A stretch of DNA of 49,669 bases from Flavobacteriales bacterium UBA5422 (GTDB lineage: Bacteria; Bacteroidota; Bacteroidia; Flavobacteriales_D; Crocinitomicaceae). Location of the stretch: positions 25,613 to 75,281 of the forward strand of contig DHNG01000045.1 in assembly GCA_002409405.1 (NCBI GenBank), written 5' to 3'. The notes beneath the pieces are model-generated. The model searched no databases. It saw only the letters and a program-made list of their open reading frames with translations, and was not told the origin of the DNA. Made by a program: the position numbers and the translations under genes. Position 1 is the stretch's first letter. The number at the start of each line of letters is the position of its first letter. Below are positions 1-8,474 of the stretch, piece by piece.

Positions 1-1593
1 TCCCACATCTTAATTAAACTGGACCCGTCCGCATCTCCTGAAGACACCCTGAAGGCATACAAACGCATCATGGCAATCCGTGATAAGGTACTAAAAGGGG
101 AAGATTTTGCAAAACTGGCTAAATCAAAAGATGGTGGTTCTGAAGACCCGTCCGCGCAAACAAATGGAGGTGATCTGGGATATTTCACAGCATTTCAAAT
201 GGTATATCCGTTCGAAAATGCAGCATACAATCTGAAAGTCGGAGAGGTATCTATGCCTGTTAAAACACGTTTTGGTTACCACATTCTGAAAGTAACGGAC
301 AAACGTCCTGCACGCGGAACAATGAAAGCTGCCCATTTGATGATTGCAGCCAACAAACAAACAGATGAGGCAGATGTAATTGAAAAAGCACGTGTTAAAG
401 CCAACGAACTGTATACGAAATTAGTAGCAGGAGAAAAATTTGAAGAGCTTGTAAAAGCCTATTCAGATGATCCGTCTTCCGCTTCCAACGGAGGTGTATT
501 GCCATTGTTCGGAACAGGAGCAACAACACGTATGATTCCTGAATTCGAAGAAGCAGCATTTTCATTGAGCAAAGACGGAGAATTCAGCAAGCCGATTCAA
601 TCAGATTTCGGATTTCACATCATCAGAAGAATTGAATTGACACCATTGAAATCATTTGACGATCTGAAAAAAGATATCGAAGGACGTGTCAACCGCGATG
701 AACGTGCAGGCCTGACGCAAAACAGCTACATCGAAAAACTGAAGAAAGAATACAAATTAGCTGATCAATCTGCAGAATCCATCAAGTGGTTTGAGAAAAA
801 TACAGACTCCAGCATCTACAAAGGTACATTTGATGTTGCTAAAGTACCAGCTGCTGCAAAACCATTGTTTACATTGGACGGAAAAACATACACACAAACG
901 GACTTTGTTAAATACATGAACGAAAATCCGCGTTTGACAAGAGGAAATGCACTGAATGAAGTAGCGAAAAAAGTGTATCCTGAATGGGTTAACAATACAG
1001 TTGTGGAGCTGGAAAAAACAAAACTTCCTGTAAAATATCCGGAATACAAAGCATTGATGAACGAATACCACGATGGAATTTTGTTGTATGAAATCATGAG
1101 TGACAAGGTATGGAACAAAGCGATGAAAGATACTGTTGGTTTAAAAGAATTCTACGAAGCCAACAAAGCAAAATACACGTGGGAAAAACGATACGATGTC
1201 GTAGCTTACGAATCTGTCTCTCCGGATGTGGCGAAAAAAGTATTCAAACTTGCAAAGAAAAAAATCAGCTCGGATAGCATCTCAAAGGTAATCAACGACA
1301 ATACAGAATTGAACCTGAGAGTAAGGACGGGTAAATTTGAAGTATCAAAAACTCCATACCTGACCAATCAGCCATTGAAGAAAGGTGTCAATAAGCCGTA
1401 TGCATTTGATGGAAAGAATTATGTGATTGTATTGAATGAAGTGATTGAAGCGAAAAACAAAGAATTGGCAGAAGCAAAAGGTTTAATTACTTCAGATTAC
1501 CAGACATACCTGGAAAAAGAATGGTTGAAAGAACTGGAGCAAAAGCACAAAATAAAAGTGAACGAAGAGGTATTATACTCGCTTGGTAAATAA
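1..1593 (+). CDS. Periplasmic peptidyl-prolyl cis-trans isomerase (PpiC/parvulin type), 5' end cut off
   Basis: The reading frame is open from base 1, so the gene begins before the window and the ATG at 70 is internal; 530 residues are visible. Two parvulin domains follow each other: the first starts at the window edge (SHILIK, then GGDLGYF and FGYHILKV), the second at about base 328 (AHLMIA, then SNGGVLPLFG and FGFHIIRRIE). Both keep the paired histidines typical of active parvulins. A helical C-terminal region of about 250 residues follows. Enzymes of this kind isomerise prolyl bonds and chaperone outer-membrane proteins in the periplasm. The signal peptide is expected in the missing part. 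It is the first visible gene of an overlapping cluster with the next two genes, all SurA-like. Confidence 0.88.
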   Translation, partial: SHILIKLDPSASPEDTLKAYKRIMAIRDKVLKGEDFAKLAKSKDGGSEDPSAQTNGGDLGYFTAFQMVYPFENAAYNLKVGEVSMPVKTRFGYHILKVTDKRPARGTMKAAHLMIAANKQTDEADVIEKARVKANELYTKLVAGEKFEELVKAYSDDPSSASNGGVLPLFGTGATTRMIPEFEEAAFSLSKDGEFSKPIQSDFGFHIIRRIELTPLKSFDDLKKDIEGRVNRDERAGLTQNSYIEKLKKEYKLADQSAESIKWFEKNTDSSIYKGTFDVAKVPAAAKPLFTLDGKTYTQTDFVKYMNENPRLTRGNALNEVAKKVYPEWVNNTVVELEKTKLPVKYPEYKALMNEYHDGILLYEIMSDKVWNKAMKDTVGLKEFYEANKAKYTWEKRYDVVAYESVSPDVAKKVFKLAKKKISSDSISKVINDNTELNLRVRTGKFEVSKTPYLTNQPLKKGVNKPYAFDGKNYVIVLNEVIEAKNKELAEAKGLITSDYQTYLEKEWLKELEQKHKIKVNEEVLYSLGK

Positions 1594-2446
1594 AAAAACA
1601 TATCGATTATCTAAGGCTGGCGCTTTGGTCAGCCTTTTTTTTATACTGGTACTCTTCTCCTGCGGTTCCAAAGGAAAAGAATGGGCCAGCGTGAATGACG
1701 TCGTACTGACGGAAAGTGATGCACTACTTTTAATGGACCACCTGGGATATCATTCCGATTCGAAAGAAGATCGCAAAAAGTTCACGGAAGAATGGATCGA
1801 ACGACAGGTCTTCATTCAGGAGCTGGAAAAAGAAAATCCGGAGGAAGCGGCAAGTATTCGTTCAAAGATGAATTGGTACCAGGGAGATTTGTCACGCTTT
1901 TACCTGGAAGAATCACATATCCGGAAAGAACTGGAGACAAAAATATCTGACAGCCTGATTCTGGATTATTACAACCACCACAAAGAAGATTTTGCACTCA
2001 ACGACTATATTGTCCGCGCATTGTACATTAAAGTTCCGAAAGGAGCACCTGATCAGGATAAACTGAAACAGCATTATTTGTTAAAAAAGGATAAAGACTA
2101 TTCAAAAGTCGTCAGTTATGCTAAACTTTACGCTGATAATTTTTATTACGATGACAGCACATGGGTTTACTTTGATGAATTGACAAAGGATGCACCGACG
2201 GAAAAACTGAACAAAGACAATCTTGTTCTCAACCGGACAAAAACATATTTTTCAGACGATCAATACGTTTATTACCTGAACATCATCGATTTTAAACTCA
2301 AAGATGCAACACCTCCGGTTGATTTTTTAAAACCGGTGATTGAACAATTATTAATGAGCCAGAAACTCAACGAGCTAAAGGAAAAGAACAGCGCTTCCTT
2401 TGTACAAAAAATAAAACAAAAACATGAGATTACTAGTAAGTATTAG
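1583..2446 (+). CDS. SurA-like lipoprotein, putative PPIase-associated chaperone
   Basis: This 287-residue protein has a basic N-terminus, a hydrophobic stretch and a lipobox (LFSC, Cys at about 27), so it is probably a lipoprotein. The mature part (KEWASVNDVVLTESDALLLM, then a KFTEEWIERQVFIQEL helix) resembles the N-terminal chaperone domain of SurA/PpiC proteins, but I see no parvulin histidine motif; it may chaperone without isomerase activity. The start is a TTG that overlaps the upstream stop by 11 bases. No ATG lies before the lipobox; a second TTG at 1625 would leave a weaker signal peptide. It overlaps the next gene by 23 bases, so the three genes are probably translated together. The family assignment is tentative. 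Confidence 0.75.
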   Translation: MVNKKTYRLSKAGALVSLFFILVLFSCGSKGKEWASVNDVVLTESDALLLMDHLGYHSDSKEDRKKFTEEWIERQVFIQELEKENPEEAASIRSKMNWYQGDLSRFYLEESHIRKELETKISDSLILDYYNHHKEDFALNDYIVRALYIKVPKGAPDQDKLKQHYLLKKDKDYSKVVSYAKLYADNFYYDDSTWVYFDELTKDAPTEKLNKDNLVLNRTKTYFSDDQYVYYLNIIDFKLKDATPPVDFLKPVIEQLLMSQKLNELKEKNSASFVQKIKQKHEITSKY

Positions 2447-3776
2447 TTTGTTATTAACGTTTACTCAAGTCGGTTTTGCACAACCTTCACGTATTCCGTT
2501 GGATGGTATTGCCGCACAGATCGGGGACAATATCATTCTCAATTCCGATATTGAAGCACAGGTTGTCCAGGCAAAACAAGCAGGAATGGCTGTCACCCAG
2601 GAATTGAGGTGTTCGGTTTTGGAAGGAATTATGTATCAGAATCTACTGGTCAACCAGGCACTATTAGACAGTTTGGTGGTAACGGATCAACAAGTTGATT
2701 CCGAAATGGAAAACCGGATCCGTGTGATTGAAGAACAAATCGGCGGGCGCGATAAAATGGAAAAGTTTTATGGAAAAACAATCCTCCAGATTAAAGCAGA
2801 ATTCCGGGAAATTATTCGGGAACGAATGCTTGCTCAGGAAATGGAGCGGCAGATTACTGAAGATCTGACCGTAACTCCACGGGAAGTAAAAGCATTTTTC
2901 GAAAGCCTTCCTGCGGATAGTATTCCATACATCAATATGCAGATGATGTTTCAGCAGATCGTGTTGTATCCTGAAATTACGAAAGCAGATAAACAACGGG
3001 CACGTGATGAACTTCAGAAGTTGTTGGATCAGGCACGTGCGGGAAAAAACTTTGCGACATTGGCACGTCTGAATTCAAACGATCCCGGGAGTGCCAGCAA
3101 AGGAGGAGAAATCAGTGCACGACGCGGAATGATGGTGGCTCCGTTTGAAGCAGCCGTATTCAGCTTAAAAGAAGGAGAAATATCAGAAGTATTTGAATCC
3201 GAATACGGTTACCATATCGTAAAATTGATCGAACGAAAGGGAGATAATTACAAATGTGCACACATTCTGAAAGTTCCTGCATATACAACAGAATCGTTAG
3301 AAGCAGCTGCCATCCGTATGGATTCTTGTTACCGCAAATTAAAGGCCAATGAAATTACGTGGGACGATGCCGTTATGAGTTATTCGAATGACGAAGCAAC
3401 CAAACAAAATAGAGGAATCATTACCAATCCGTATACAGGAGATCAGAAATGGGATGCTGCTGCATTGAATGAAATCGACAACCAAATCTACATCCTGACA
3501 AAAGAAATGAGTGCAGGGCAAATTACAGAACCCAATTTGTATGTGGACATGATGTCGCGAAAAGAAGGTGTTCGTATTGTTCGACTGGCATTGAGAACAC
3601 AACCGCACAAAGCAAATTTAAAGGAGGATTACCCATTGATTCAAAAGGCTGCTGAAAGTACCAAGCACCAGGAAATGGTGGACGAATGGGTGGCGAAAAA
3701 AATCCGGTTAGCTTATGTCAAAGTAAGTGAGCCATATTTGAATTGCACCTATAAGTACGATTGGATTGCTAAATAA
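2424..3776 (+). CDS. surA: SurA-type periplasmic chaperone / peptidyl-prolyl isomerase
   Basis: The 450-residue protein starts with a signal peptide ending near GFAQ (about residue 20). A SurA N-terminal domain follows (IAAQIGDNIILNSDIEAQ, then long helices to about residue 165). The first parvulin domain (about 172-275) has SASKGGEISAR, FEAAVFSLKEGEIS and YGYHIVKLIE; a second, divergent one (about 280-395) begins KCAHILKV and has RGIITNPYTG. SurA escorts unfolded outer-membrane proteins through the periplasm. The ATG overlaps the preceding frame by 23 bases. In Bacteroidota this gene commonly sits next to a MoxR ATPase, as here. The gene symbol is by architecture; orthology with the enterobacterial gene is not exact. 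Confidence 0.85.
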   Translation: MRLLVSISLLLTFTQVGFAQPSRIPLDGIAAQIGDNIILNSDIEAQVVQAKQAGMAVTQELRCSVLEGIMYQNLLVNQALLDSLVVTDQQVDSEMENRIRVIEEQIGGRDKMEKFYGKTILQIKAEFREIIRERMLAQEMERQITEDLTVTPREVKAFFESLPADSIPYINMQMMFQQIVLYPEITKADKQRARDELQKLLDQARAGKNFATLARLNSNDPGSASKGGEISARRGMMVAPFEAAVFSLKEGEISEVFESEYGYHIVKLIERKGDNYKCAHILKVPAYTTESLEAAAIRMDSCYRKLKANEITWDDAVMSYSNDEATKQNRGIITNPYTGDQKWDAAALNEIDNQIYILTKEMSAGQITEPNLYVDMMSRKEGVRIVRLALRTQPHKANLKEDYPLIQKAAESTKHQEMVDEWVAKKIRLAYVKVSEPYLNCTYKYDWIAK

Positions 3777-3819
3777 TGCGTATCCGGGAAAAAATCACAT
3801 GAAAAATCTTTTTTTTATG

Positions 3820-3827
3820 TAAGTTTG
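3820..3827 (+). promoter_or_regulatory. Candidate -7 element before the MoxR gene
   Basis: TAAGTTTG fits the Bacteroidota -7 consensus TAnnTTTG and lies 33 bases before the MoxR ATG, giving a leader of about 25 bases. No clear TTG occurs at the -33 spacing. An A/T-rich imperfect palindrome (ACATG...CATGT type, about 3798-3821) lies just upstream. It suggests that MoxR can be transcribed separately from surA. Confidence 0.35.
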
Positions 3828-3860
3828 ACTTCATCAAAATAACAACCTAAAATAGCATTT

Positions 3861-4814
3861 ATGTCTGACAAAGCAGCAATTGAGGAGTTAGTTCAACATT
3901 ACAAAGAATTAAAAAATGAAATTCACAAAGTAATCGTCGGGCAGGACGAAGTAGTCGATCAGGTACTGATCTCTATCTTTTCCAGAGGACACTGTTTGCT
4001 TGTTGGTGTACCTGGACTTGCTAAAACATTACTTGTCAATACAATTGCTCAGACACTGGGACTGTCCTTTAACCGGATCCAGTTTACACCAGACTTAATG
4101 CCTTCGGATATTGTCGGTTCCGAAATTCTCGATGAAACGCGTAATTTTAAGTTCATTCAAGGACCTATTTTCAACAATATTATTTTAGCGGACGAGATCA
4201 ACCGTACTCCGCCGAAAACACAATCTGCTTTATTGGAAGCGATGCAGGAACGATCTGTAACAGCAGCTGGAAAAACATATAAATTACCTGCACCCTTTTT
4301 CGTATTGGCAACACAAAACCCGATCGAACAGGAAGGTACTTATCCCCTGCCTGAAGCACAATTAGACCGTTTTATTTTTAATATCTGGGTGGATTATCCA
4401 AGTTACCTGGAAGAACTTGCTATTGTGCGGGCAACAACAACAGATGCTTCCGTTGAATTAAAGCAAGTGTTAAGCGGTGAACAGATCATTTGCTACCAGG
4501 AATTGATCCGTCGGATTCCCGTTGCAGACAACGTATTGGAATATGCCGTTAAATTGGTCGGAAAAACACGTGTCAACTCCGAATTTGCCACTCCGCTGAC
4601 AAAGGATTATATTACCTGGGGAGCAGGACCTCGCGCATCACAATACCTCATCGTAGGAGCAAAATGTCATGCAGCACTCAATGGGAAGTATTCTCCGGAT
4701 ATCGAAGACGTAAAAGCCGTTGCAAAACCGATCTTACGCCACCGTCTGGTACGTAACTACCGGGCAGAAGCAGAAGGGTATTCCATGGAGCGCATCATCG
4801 AAGAGTTACTCTGA
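3861..4814 (+). CDS. MoxR family AAA+ ATPase
   Basis: This 317-residue protein is a full-length MoxR ATPase. Walker A is GVPGLAKT (about 49-56), Walker B ILADE (108-112) is followed by INRTPPKTQSALLEAMQE, and the sensor region reads ATQNPIEQEGTYPLPEAQLDRF, all hallmarks of the family. A C-terminal lid domain follows. MoxR proteins act as chaperone-like ATPases, usually with von Willebrand factor A or DUF58 partners that help assemble metal or envelope complexes. No such partner is next to it here: the next gene, efp, is convergent. Its position after three periplasmic foldases suggests a role in envelope homeostasis, which is inference. Confidence 0.92.
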   Translation: MSDKAAIEELVQHYKELKNEIHKVIVGQDEVVDQVLISIFSRGHCLLVGVPGLAKTLLVNTIAQTLGLSFNRIQFTPDLMPSDIVGSEILDETRNFKFIQGPIFNNIILADEINRTPPKTQSALLEAMQERSVTAAGKTYKLPAPFFVLATQNPIEQEGTYPLPEAQLDRFIFNIWVDYPSYLEELAIVRATTTDASVELKQVLSGEQIICYQELIRRIPVADNVLEYAVKLVGKTRVNSEFATPLTKDYITWGAGPRASQYLIVGAKCHAALNGKYSPDIEDVKAVAKPILRHRLVRNYRAEAEGYSMERIIEELL

Positions 4815-4929
4815 TTCATTCTTCTTTTAATGAACATACCTGATACATTGCTCTCTGTGATGCTGTGATTATATGCTAAAAATTTTTTAATCTCCTCATG
4901 TAATCCTTGCAAATATTGAATGGAGTAAA

Positions 4930-4993
4930 ATCAATTCGTCAAAAAGTCACCCCATCATAAAGTCATTCTGTCACAGAGTCATCTGGTCACAAT
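4930..4993. repeat. Eight-unit array with an 8-bp period (RTCANNNN)
   Basis: An (A/G)TCA tetramer recurs every 8 bases at 4930, 4938, 4946, 4954, 4962, 4970, 4978 and 4986: six copies are GTCA and two (4930, 4954) ATCA. The four bases between copies vary. The array lies in the 241-bp gap between the convergent MoxR and efp genes. No protein or RNA is evident in it, and the flanks (4922 and 4994) do not continue the pattern. Confidence 0.8.
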
Positions 4994-5006
4994 AGCACCT
5001 CCCAAA

Positions 5007-5034
5007 ATAAAAAAGGATGCCTTTCAGCATCCTT
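5007..5034 (-). terminator. Intrinsic terminator of efp
   Basis: A perfect 8-bp stem (AAGGATGC at 5013-5020 with GCATCCTT at 5027-5034) closes a 6-base loop. On the minus strand it is followed by a T-rich run, 22 bases after the efp stop. Confidence 0.85.
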
Positions 5035-5055
5035 CCCTACTTCGATGAAGTACTA

Positions 5056-5622
5056 TTAATTTTTCACACGTTCAACGTATGTACCTGTGCGTGTATCAAT
5101 TTTGATCACCTCCCCGTTTCCAATGAACAATGGAACTTTTACTTCAGCTCCCGTTGCAATAGTTGCAGGTTTGGATGAGTTCGTTGCTGTATCTCCTTTT
5201 ACTCCCGGCTCTGTATAAGTAACCTCAGAGATAATATACATTGGCAATTCCACTACAAGTGGCATTTCCTCTTCTGCATGATACAAAATGTTACAGGTCA
5301 TTCCTTCCTGTAAAAACAATGGTTTTTCGATCATTGCTCTCGGGATATTCACCTGCTCAAATGTCTCATTGTTCATGAATACAAATGAATCAGCTTCTTC
5401 ATACAGGTATTGGTATTCACGGTTTTCAATACGAACAATTTCAATTTTGTGTCCTGCAGAAAACGTATGATCCAATACTTTACCTGATTCAATCTGACGA
5501 ATTTTTGTTCGTACGAATGCAGGGCCTTTTCCCGGTTTCACATGTTGAAATTCAATAACTTGAAACAATTTTTCATTGTGTTTGATACACAATCCGTTTT
5601 TAATATCAGCTGTAGTTGCCAT
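5056..5622 (-). CDS. efp: Translation elongation factor P
   Basis: The 188-residue length and sequence are those of bacterial EF-P: an N-terminal KOW-like domain with the loop VKPGKGPAF (Lys32 at the position that is modified in other species), then two OB-type domains ending in GNGEVIKIDTRTGTYVERVK. EF-P binds between the P and E sites of the ribosome and relieves stalling at consecutive prolines. No modification enzyme gene is adjacent. The ATG is preceded by an A/T-rich leader and a good -7 element, and the gene ends in a strong terminator, so it is probably transcribed alone. Confidence 0.96.
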   Translation of the reverse strand: MATTADIKNGLCIKHNEKLFQVIEFQHVKPGKGPAFVRTKIRQIESGKVLDHTFSAGHKIEIVRIENREYQYLYEEADSFVFMNNETFEQVNIPRAMIEKPLFLQEGMTCNILYHAEEEMPLVVELPMYIISEVTYTEPGVKGDTATNSSKPATIATGAEVKVPLFIGNGEVIKIDTRTGTYVERVKN

Positions 5623-5654
5623 TTTTTATTATTTATTTTCGTTTTTTCAGGATG

Positions 5655-5662
5655 CAAAGATA
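5655..5662 (-). promoter_or_regulatory. Candidate -7 element of efp
   Basis: The minus strand reads TATCTTTG, an exact TAnnTTTG match, 33 bases before the efp ATG and in the 68-bp gap after the kinase gene. The -33 region has only T-runs rather than a clear TTG. Confidence 0.5.
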
Positions 5663-5690
5663 CTATTTTTTCAAAACGAAAAAAATCATT

Positions 5691-7235
5691 CTACATCGGA
5701 ATGCTGACTCTGAATGTGGTACCTGCTCCCGGTTGTGATTCAACAACGAATACCTTCCCTTTGTGGTATTCTTCAACAATACGCTTGACCAGGGTTAATC
5801 CCAGTCCCCAACCTCGTTTTTTTGTCGTATATCCCGGTTTAAAAATCGTTCGGATTTGTTTTGGTGTCATCCCTTTTCCTGAATCCTTGATATCAATGTG
5901 TGCCCATTCAGGAGTTGTCGTAAGTATAATTTGTAACTTTCCTTTTCCTTCCATTGCATCAATCGCATTTTTTGAAATGTTCTCAAGAACCCAGGAAATC
6001 AATGAGGCACTGTGTGGAGAACTCACATTGCTCTGAATGGAAGTTGTAAATTCTACTTGCTTGGAAACACGCGGTTTCAAGTACTCAACAATTTCTGTTA
6101 CCGTATCCGACAAATCCATTGCTTCCAGATTGGCTCCGCTACCGATCTTCGAAAAACGGTCTGTTACAATTCCCAAGCGGTCTACATCTTTTTGCATTTC
6201 TGTCACAATCATAGGATCAGCATCTTGCGATTCAAGTAACTGAATCCATGCCATCAGCGATGAAATCGGTGTTCCTAGTTGATGGGCTGTTTCTTTTGCC
6301 ATTCCTGCCCATACCTGGTTTTGTTCTGCTTTCCGGAATGTACTGAACAACACATACCCGATAAATCCGAACAATCCAATGATCAGGAACTGAATGTATG
6401 GAAAGTATTGCAACTGTTTCAACTCCGCGCTGCTGTCAAAGTAGAGGACATTGCGTTCACCATTGTTGAAATCAATGATCAGTGAATCGTTATTACGAGC
6501 CAATTCTTTGGTCAATGCTGACAGCTCTTTCTTCATCAGTAGTGAATCAGTAATATTTGTTCCGACAATCTGACGGGTATCCTGGTTGATCAATATAACA
6601 GGAACCAATCCTTCATTCTCAATCAATTCTTTATTAAAAGAACGAAACAGAGAATCGCGTTCTTTTTCCAGCCGTACAATTTCTTTTGAATCATCGTACA
6701 CATAGGTCATGAACAGGTCTTCGTATACCTCTACCGTAAACGACGGATTTTTCTTTTTCCAGACTTCGGAAAGCACTCTGAGGGAATCTTCAAACCGTTT
6801 TTCAAGGGCTCGTGCAGAAAGTTCCGGATACCGGGGACGCAAGGCGGAAGTATCGAACGAAATGTTCCTGAAGCCGGAGATGTTACGTCGGTCATCCAAT
6901 AAGATCACCGGAATGTTATTATTGTCTTTGACAATCTGCATTGGAAATTCAGGAATAGACAGCGTCGTCGGATTGGCCACTTCTTTCGATGCTTCTACCC
7001 ACAACTTTATTTTTTCCTGCTCTTTTTCCCGTAGTTGGGTAAAGGTACGATTGGTCAACTGAATAAGTTCTACTCTTTTTTTTATGGCTCCCGCCCATTG
7101 TTTTGCACGCTGACGTTCCTGCTCCCCTACTTTCGATACAATCTGGTTGGAGATAAACAAAGAAACCCCGACCAATAGCAAAGCGACTATCAGCAGGGCA
7201 ATTTTCCATTTTTGTTTGTTTGAATAAAGATTCAT
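5691..7235 (-). CDS. Membrane sensor histidine kinase
   Basis: With the ATG at 7235 the protein has 514 residues; a GTG at 7247 would add four. Transmembrane helices lie at about 10-30 and 284-302, framing an extracytoplasmic sensor region of about 250 residues that I cannot assign. The cytoplasmic kinase follows: H-box AHQLGTPISSL (phospho-acceptor His about 318), N-box ENISKNAIDAM (Asn about 423), G1 DSGKGM (about 451-456) and G2 GWGLGLTLVK (about 485). All catalytic motifs are present, so it should be an active autokinase. No response regulator is adjacent, so it is an orphan in this window. The downstream neighbour efp has its own promoter. Confidence 0.93.
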   Translation of the reverse strand: MNLYSNKQKWKIALLIVALLLVGVSLFISNQIVSKVGEQERQRAKQWAGAIKKRVELIQLTNRTFTQLREKEQEKIKLWVEASKEVANPTTLSIPEFPMQIVKDNNNIPVILLDDRRNISGFRNISFDTSALRPRYPELSARALEKRFEDSLRVLSEVWKKKNPSFTVEVYEDLFMTYVYDDSKEIVRLEKERDSLFRSFNKELIENEGLVPVILINQDTRQIVGTNITDSLLMKKELSALTKELARNNDSLIIDFNNGERNVLYFDSSAELKQLQYFPYIQFLIIGLFGFIGYVLFSTFRKAEQNQVWAGMAKETAHQLGTPISSLMAWIQLLESQDADPMIVTEMQKDVDRLGIVTDRFSKIGSGANLEAMDLSDTVTEIVEYLKPRVSKQVEFTTSIQSNVSSPHSASLISWVLENISKNAIDAMEGKGKLQIILTTTPEWAHIDIKDSGKGMTPKQIRTIFKPGYTTKKRGWGLGLTLVKRIVEEYHKGKVFVVESQPGAGTTFRVSIPM

Positions 7236-7334
7236 CTTATCTGCCACGCAGGAGAAAACGATAAAAATACTCCTTTATTTATTGGGTTGGGTATTTTTTG
7301 GTTAATTTTCCCACCTGAATTTGATTTTCATTGT

Positions 7335-7637
7335 ATGAACACGTTAAAAAACAAGCCTTTTCTTATTTTCATCATCCTGTTTCTGGTTGTTTCCATTCCG
7401 TTGTGGACCTTGCCCATTAATTTATTTCCGGGGGTGATTTCATACGGCAACGGGATCCAGGACATTACGGAAGATGCTCCGCTGAGTTTGTCTTATTTTA
7501 TCGGATTGGGGTACAATGAAGCAGATATGGCGGGTATCAAAGATTTCTACCTGAAGCCTTCCGGGTACATGCTTGCGTTTATTTTTACGGTTGGAATCCC
7601 CGGATTGATTGCTTACCGGTTGGGAAGAAAGAAATAA
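7335..7637 (+). CDS. Small hypothetical membrane protein
   Basis: The ATG at 7335 gives 100 residues; an in-frame TTG at 7287 would add 16 residues of unconvincing sequence. Two hydrophobic segments are visible (FLIFIILFLVVSIPLWTL, about 9-26, and YMLAFIFTVGIPGLIAYRL, about 78-96), separated by a polar loop, with a basic GRKK C-terminus that suggests the tail is cytoplasmic. I do not recognise a family. It stands alone, divergent from the sensor kinase (99-bp gap) and convergent with the next operon. A kinase-related role would be speculation based on divergence alone. Confidence 0.7.
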   Translation: MNTLKNKPFLIFIILFLVVSIPLWTLPINLFPGVISYGNGIQDITEDAPLSLSYFIGLGYNEADMAGIKDFYLKPSGYMLAFIFTVGIPGLIAYRLGRKK

Positions 7638-7666
7638 ACGGGTTATTGATAGAAAGCCTCGAATTA

Positions 7667-8428
7667 TTAACCATAAAAAACTTCTTCCAGTCGAAGAATC
7701 CACTCTGCCAATATCCGAGACCCTGTTGAACCTGTTGCATGATAATCGCCAGAAACCTTTGTATAGAACAACTTCAACTGTAATAACATATCCTCTTCTC
7801 TTTCTTCCATCCGCTCAATTGTATCCTCGGTGATCAGTTCCATCAGTTCCCTGAAATGGCATTCCTGAGCCCAATCAGCCGATTCTCCGAGAAAATCCCA
7901 ATTGATATCCGACAAGTAGCGTTCCGGATGGCCAACTGCCCATCCGGCATATTCCCTATTTCGGAAATACATGAAAAAATCCGGACTCACCTCAACTTCA
8001 ACCAAATCACCCGCCACTATAAATTCATCTGAAAAGCAAATCAATTTTTTATGTGTCGGATCGTAATACCGGTAAGGAAACGGGCGCAGTATGAATGTTT
8101 CTTCATAAGAAAACAGTTTCAATGTTCCTTTTATTGACTGAGTGATTTCCAGTATTTCTTTGCTGAGTAGTTGTACTTTTTCCGGGTACTTGAAGGCGGT
8201 AAATCGCAGCATCTGGTTTTCTTTGTCAAATCCAATTTCATCGCAATCATCAAAATCCAGCCAGGCTTCCATGCTCCCCACACTTTTTGACTTTTCCTCC
8301 GGAAAATCAAGCCGATTTCCATGAGAAACAACGACAATTCGTGTATCCAGAAATAAACGTGGAAAAACAAATTGGCCGGCCCTTTCATGGACCTCAATTA
8401 CATTATTTTTTGTCAGTAATAATTTCAT
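7667..8428 (-). CDS. Uncharacterised protein, last gene of a four-gene operon
   Basis: I start it at the ATG at 8428 (253 residues, MKLLLTKNNVIEVHERAG); the open frame extends 46 codons further but would run into the upstream gene and adds unlikely sequence. The protein is acidic, rich in aromatic residues and lacks a signal peptide or membrane helix, so it should be cytosolic. The C-terminal part holds a charged helix (about 207-225, rich in Glu and Arg) and ends GSRILAEWILRLEEVFYG. I recognise no family. It follows the preceding gene by 46 bases on the same strand. Its size, composition and setting are like immunity-type proteins of contact-dependent toxin systems, but no toxin is nearby. 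Confidence 0.65.
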   Translation of the reverse strand: MKLLLTKNNVIEVHERAGQFVFPRLFLDTRIVVVSHGNRLDFPEEKSKSVGSMEAWLDFDDCDEIGFDKENQMLRFTAFKYPEKVQLLSKEILEITQSIKGTLKLFSYEETFILRPFPYRYYDPTHKKLICFSDEFIVAGDLVEVEVSPDFFMYFRNREYAGWAVGHPERYLSDINWDFLGESADWAQECHFRELMELITEDTIERMEEREEDMLLQLKLFYTKVSGDYHATGSTGSRILAEWILRLEEVFYG

Positions 8429-8474
8429 TCTCTTGTGTGATGGTAAACTCTGTTCGGCAGATTTATTCCGGTTA

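Noticed and set aside
4930..4993. 8-bp array as CRISPR, iteron origin or riboswitch
   Set aside because: The constant part is only 4 bases, no direct repeat of 20 or more bases occurs, there is no replication gene nearby and no protein-coding frame across it.
5542..6036. 164-codon plus-strand ORF over efp and the kinase
   Set aside because: It runs antisense to two well-supported genes and has the composition of a reverse frame.
7287..7637. Longer version of the 100-residue membrane protein starting at a TTG
   Set aside because: The ATG at 7335 gives a clean membrane protein; the extra 16 residues include a stretch within the divergent regulatory gap.
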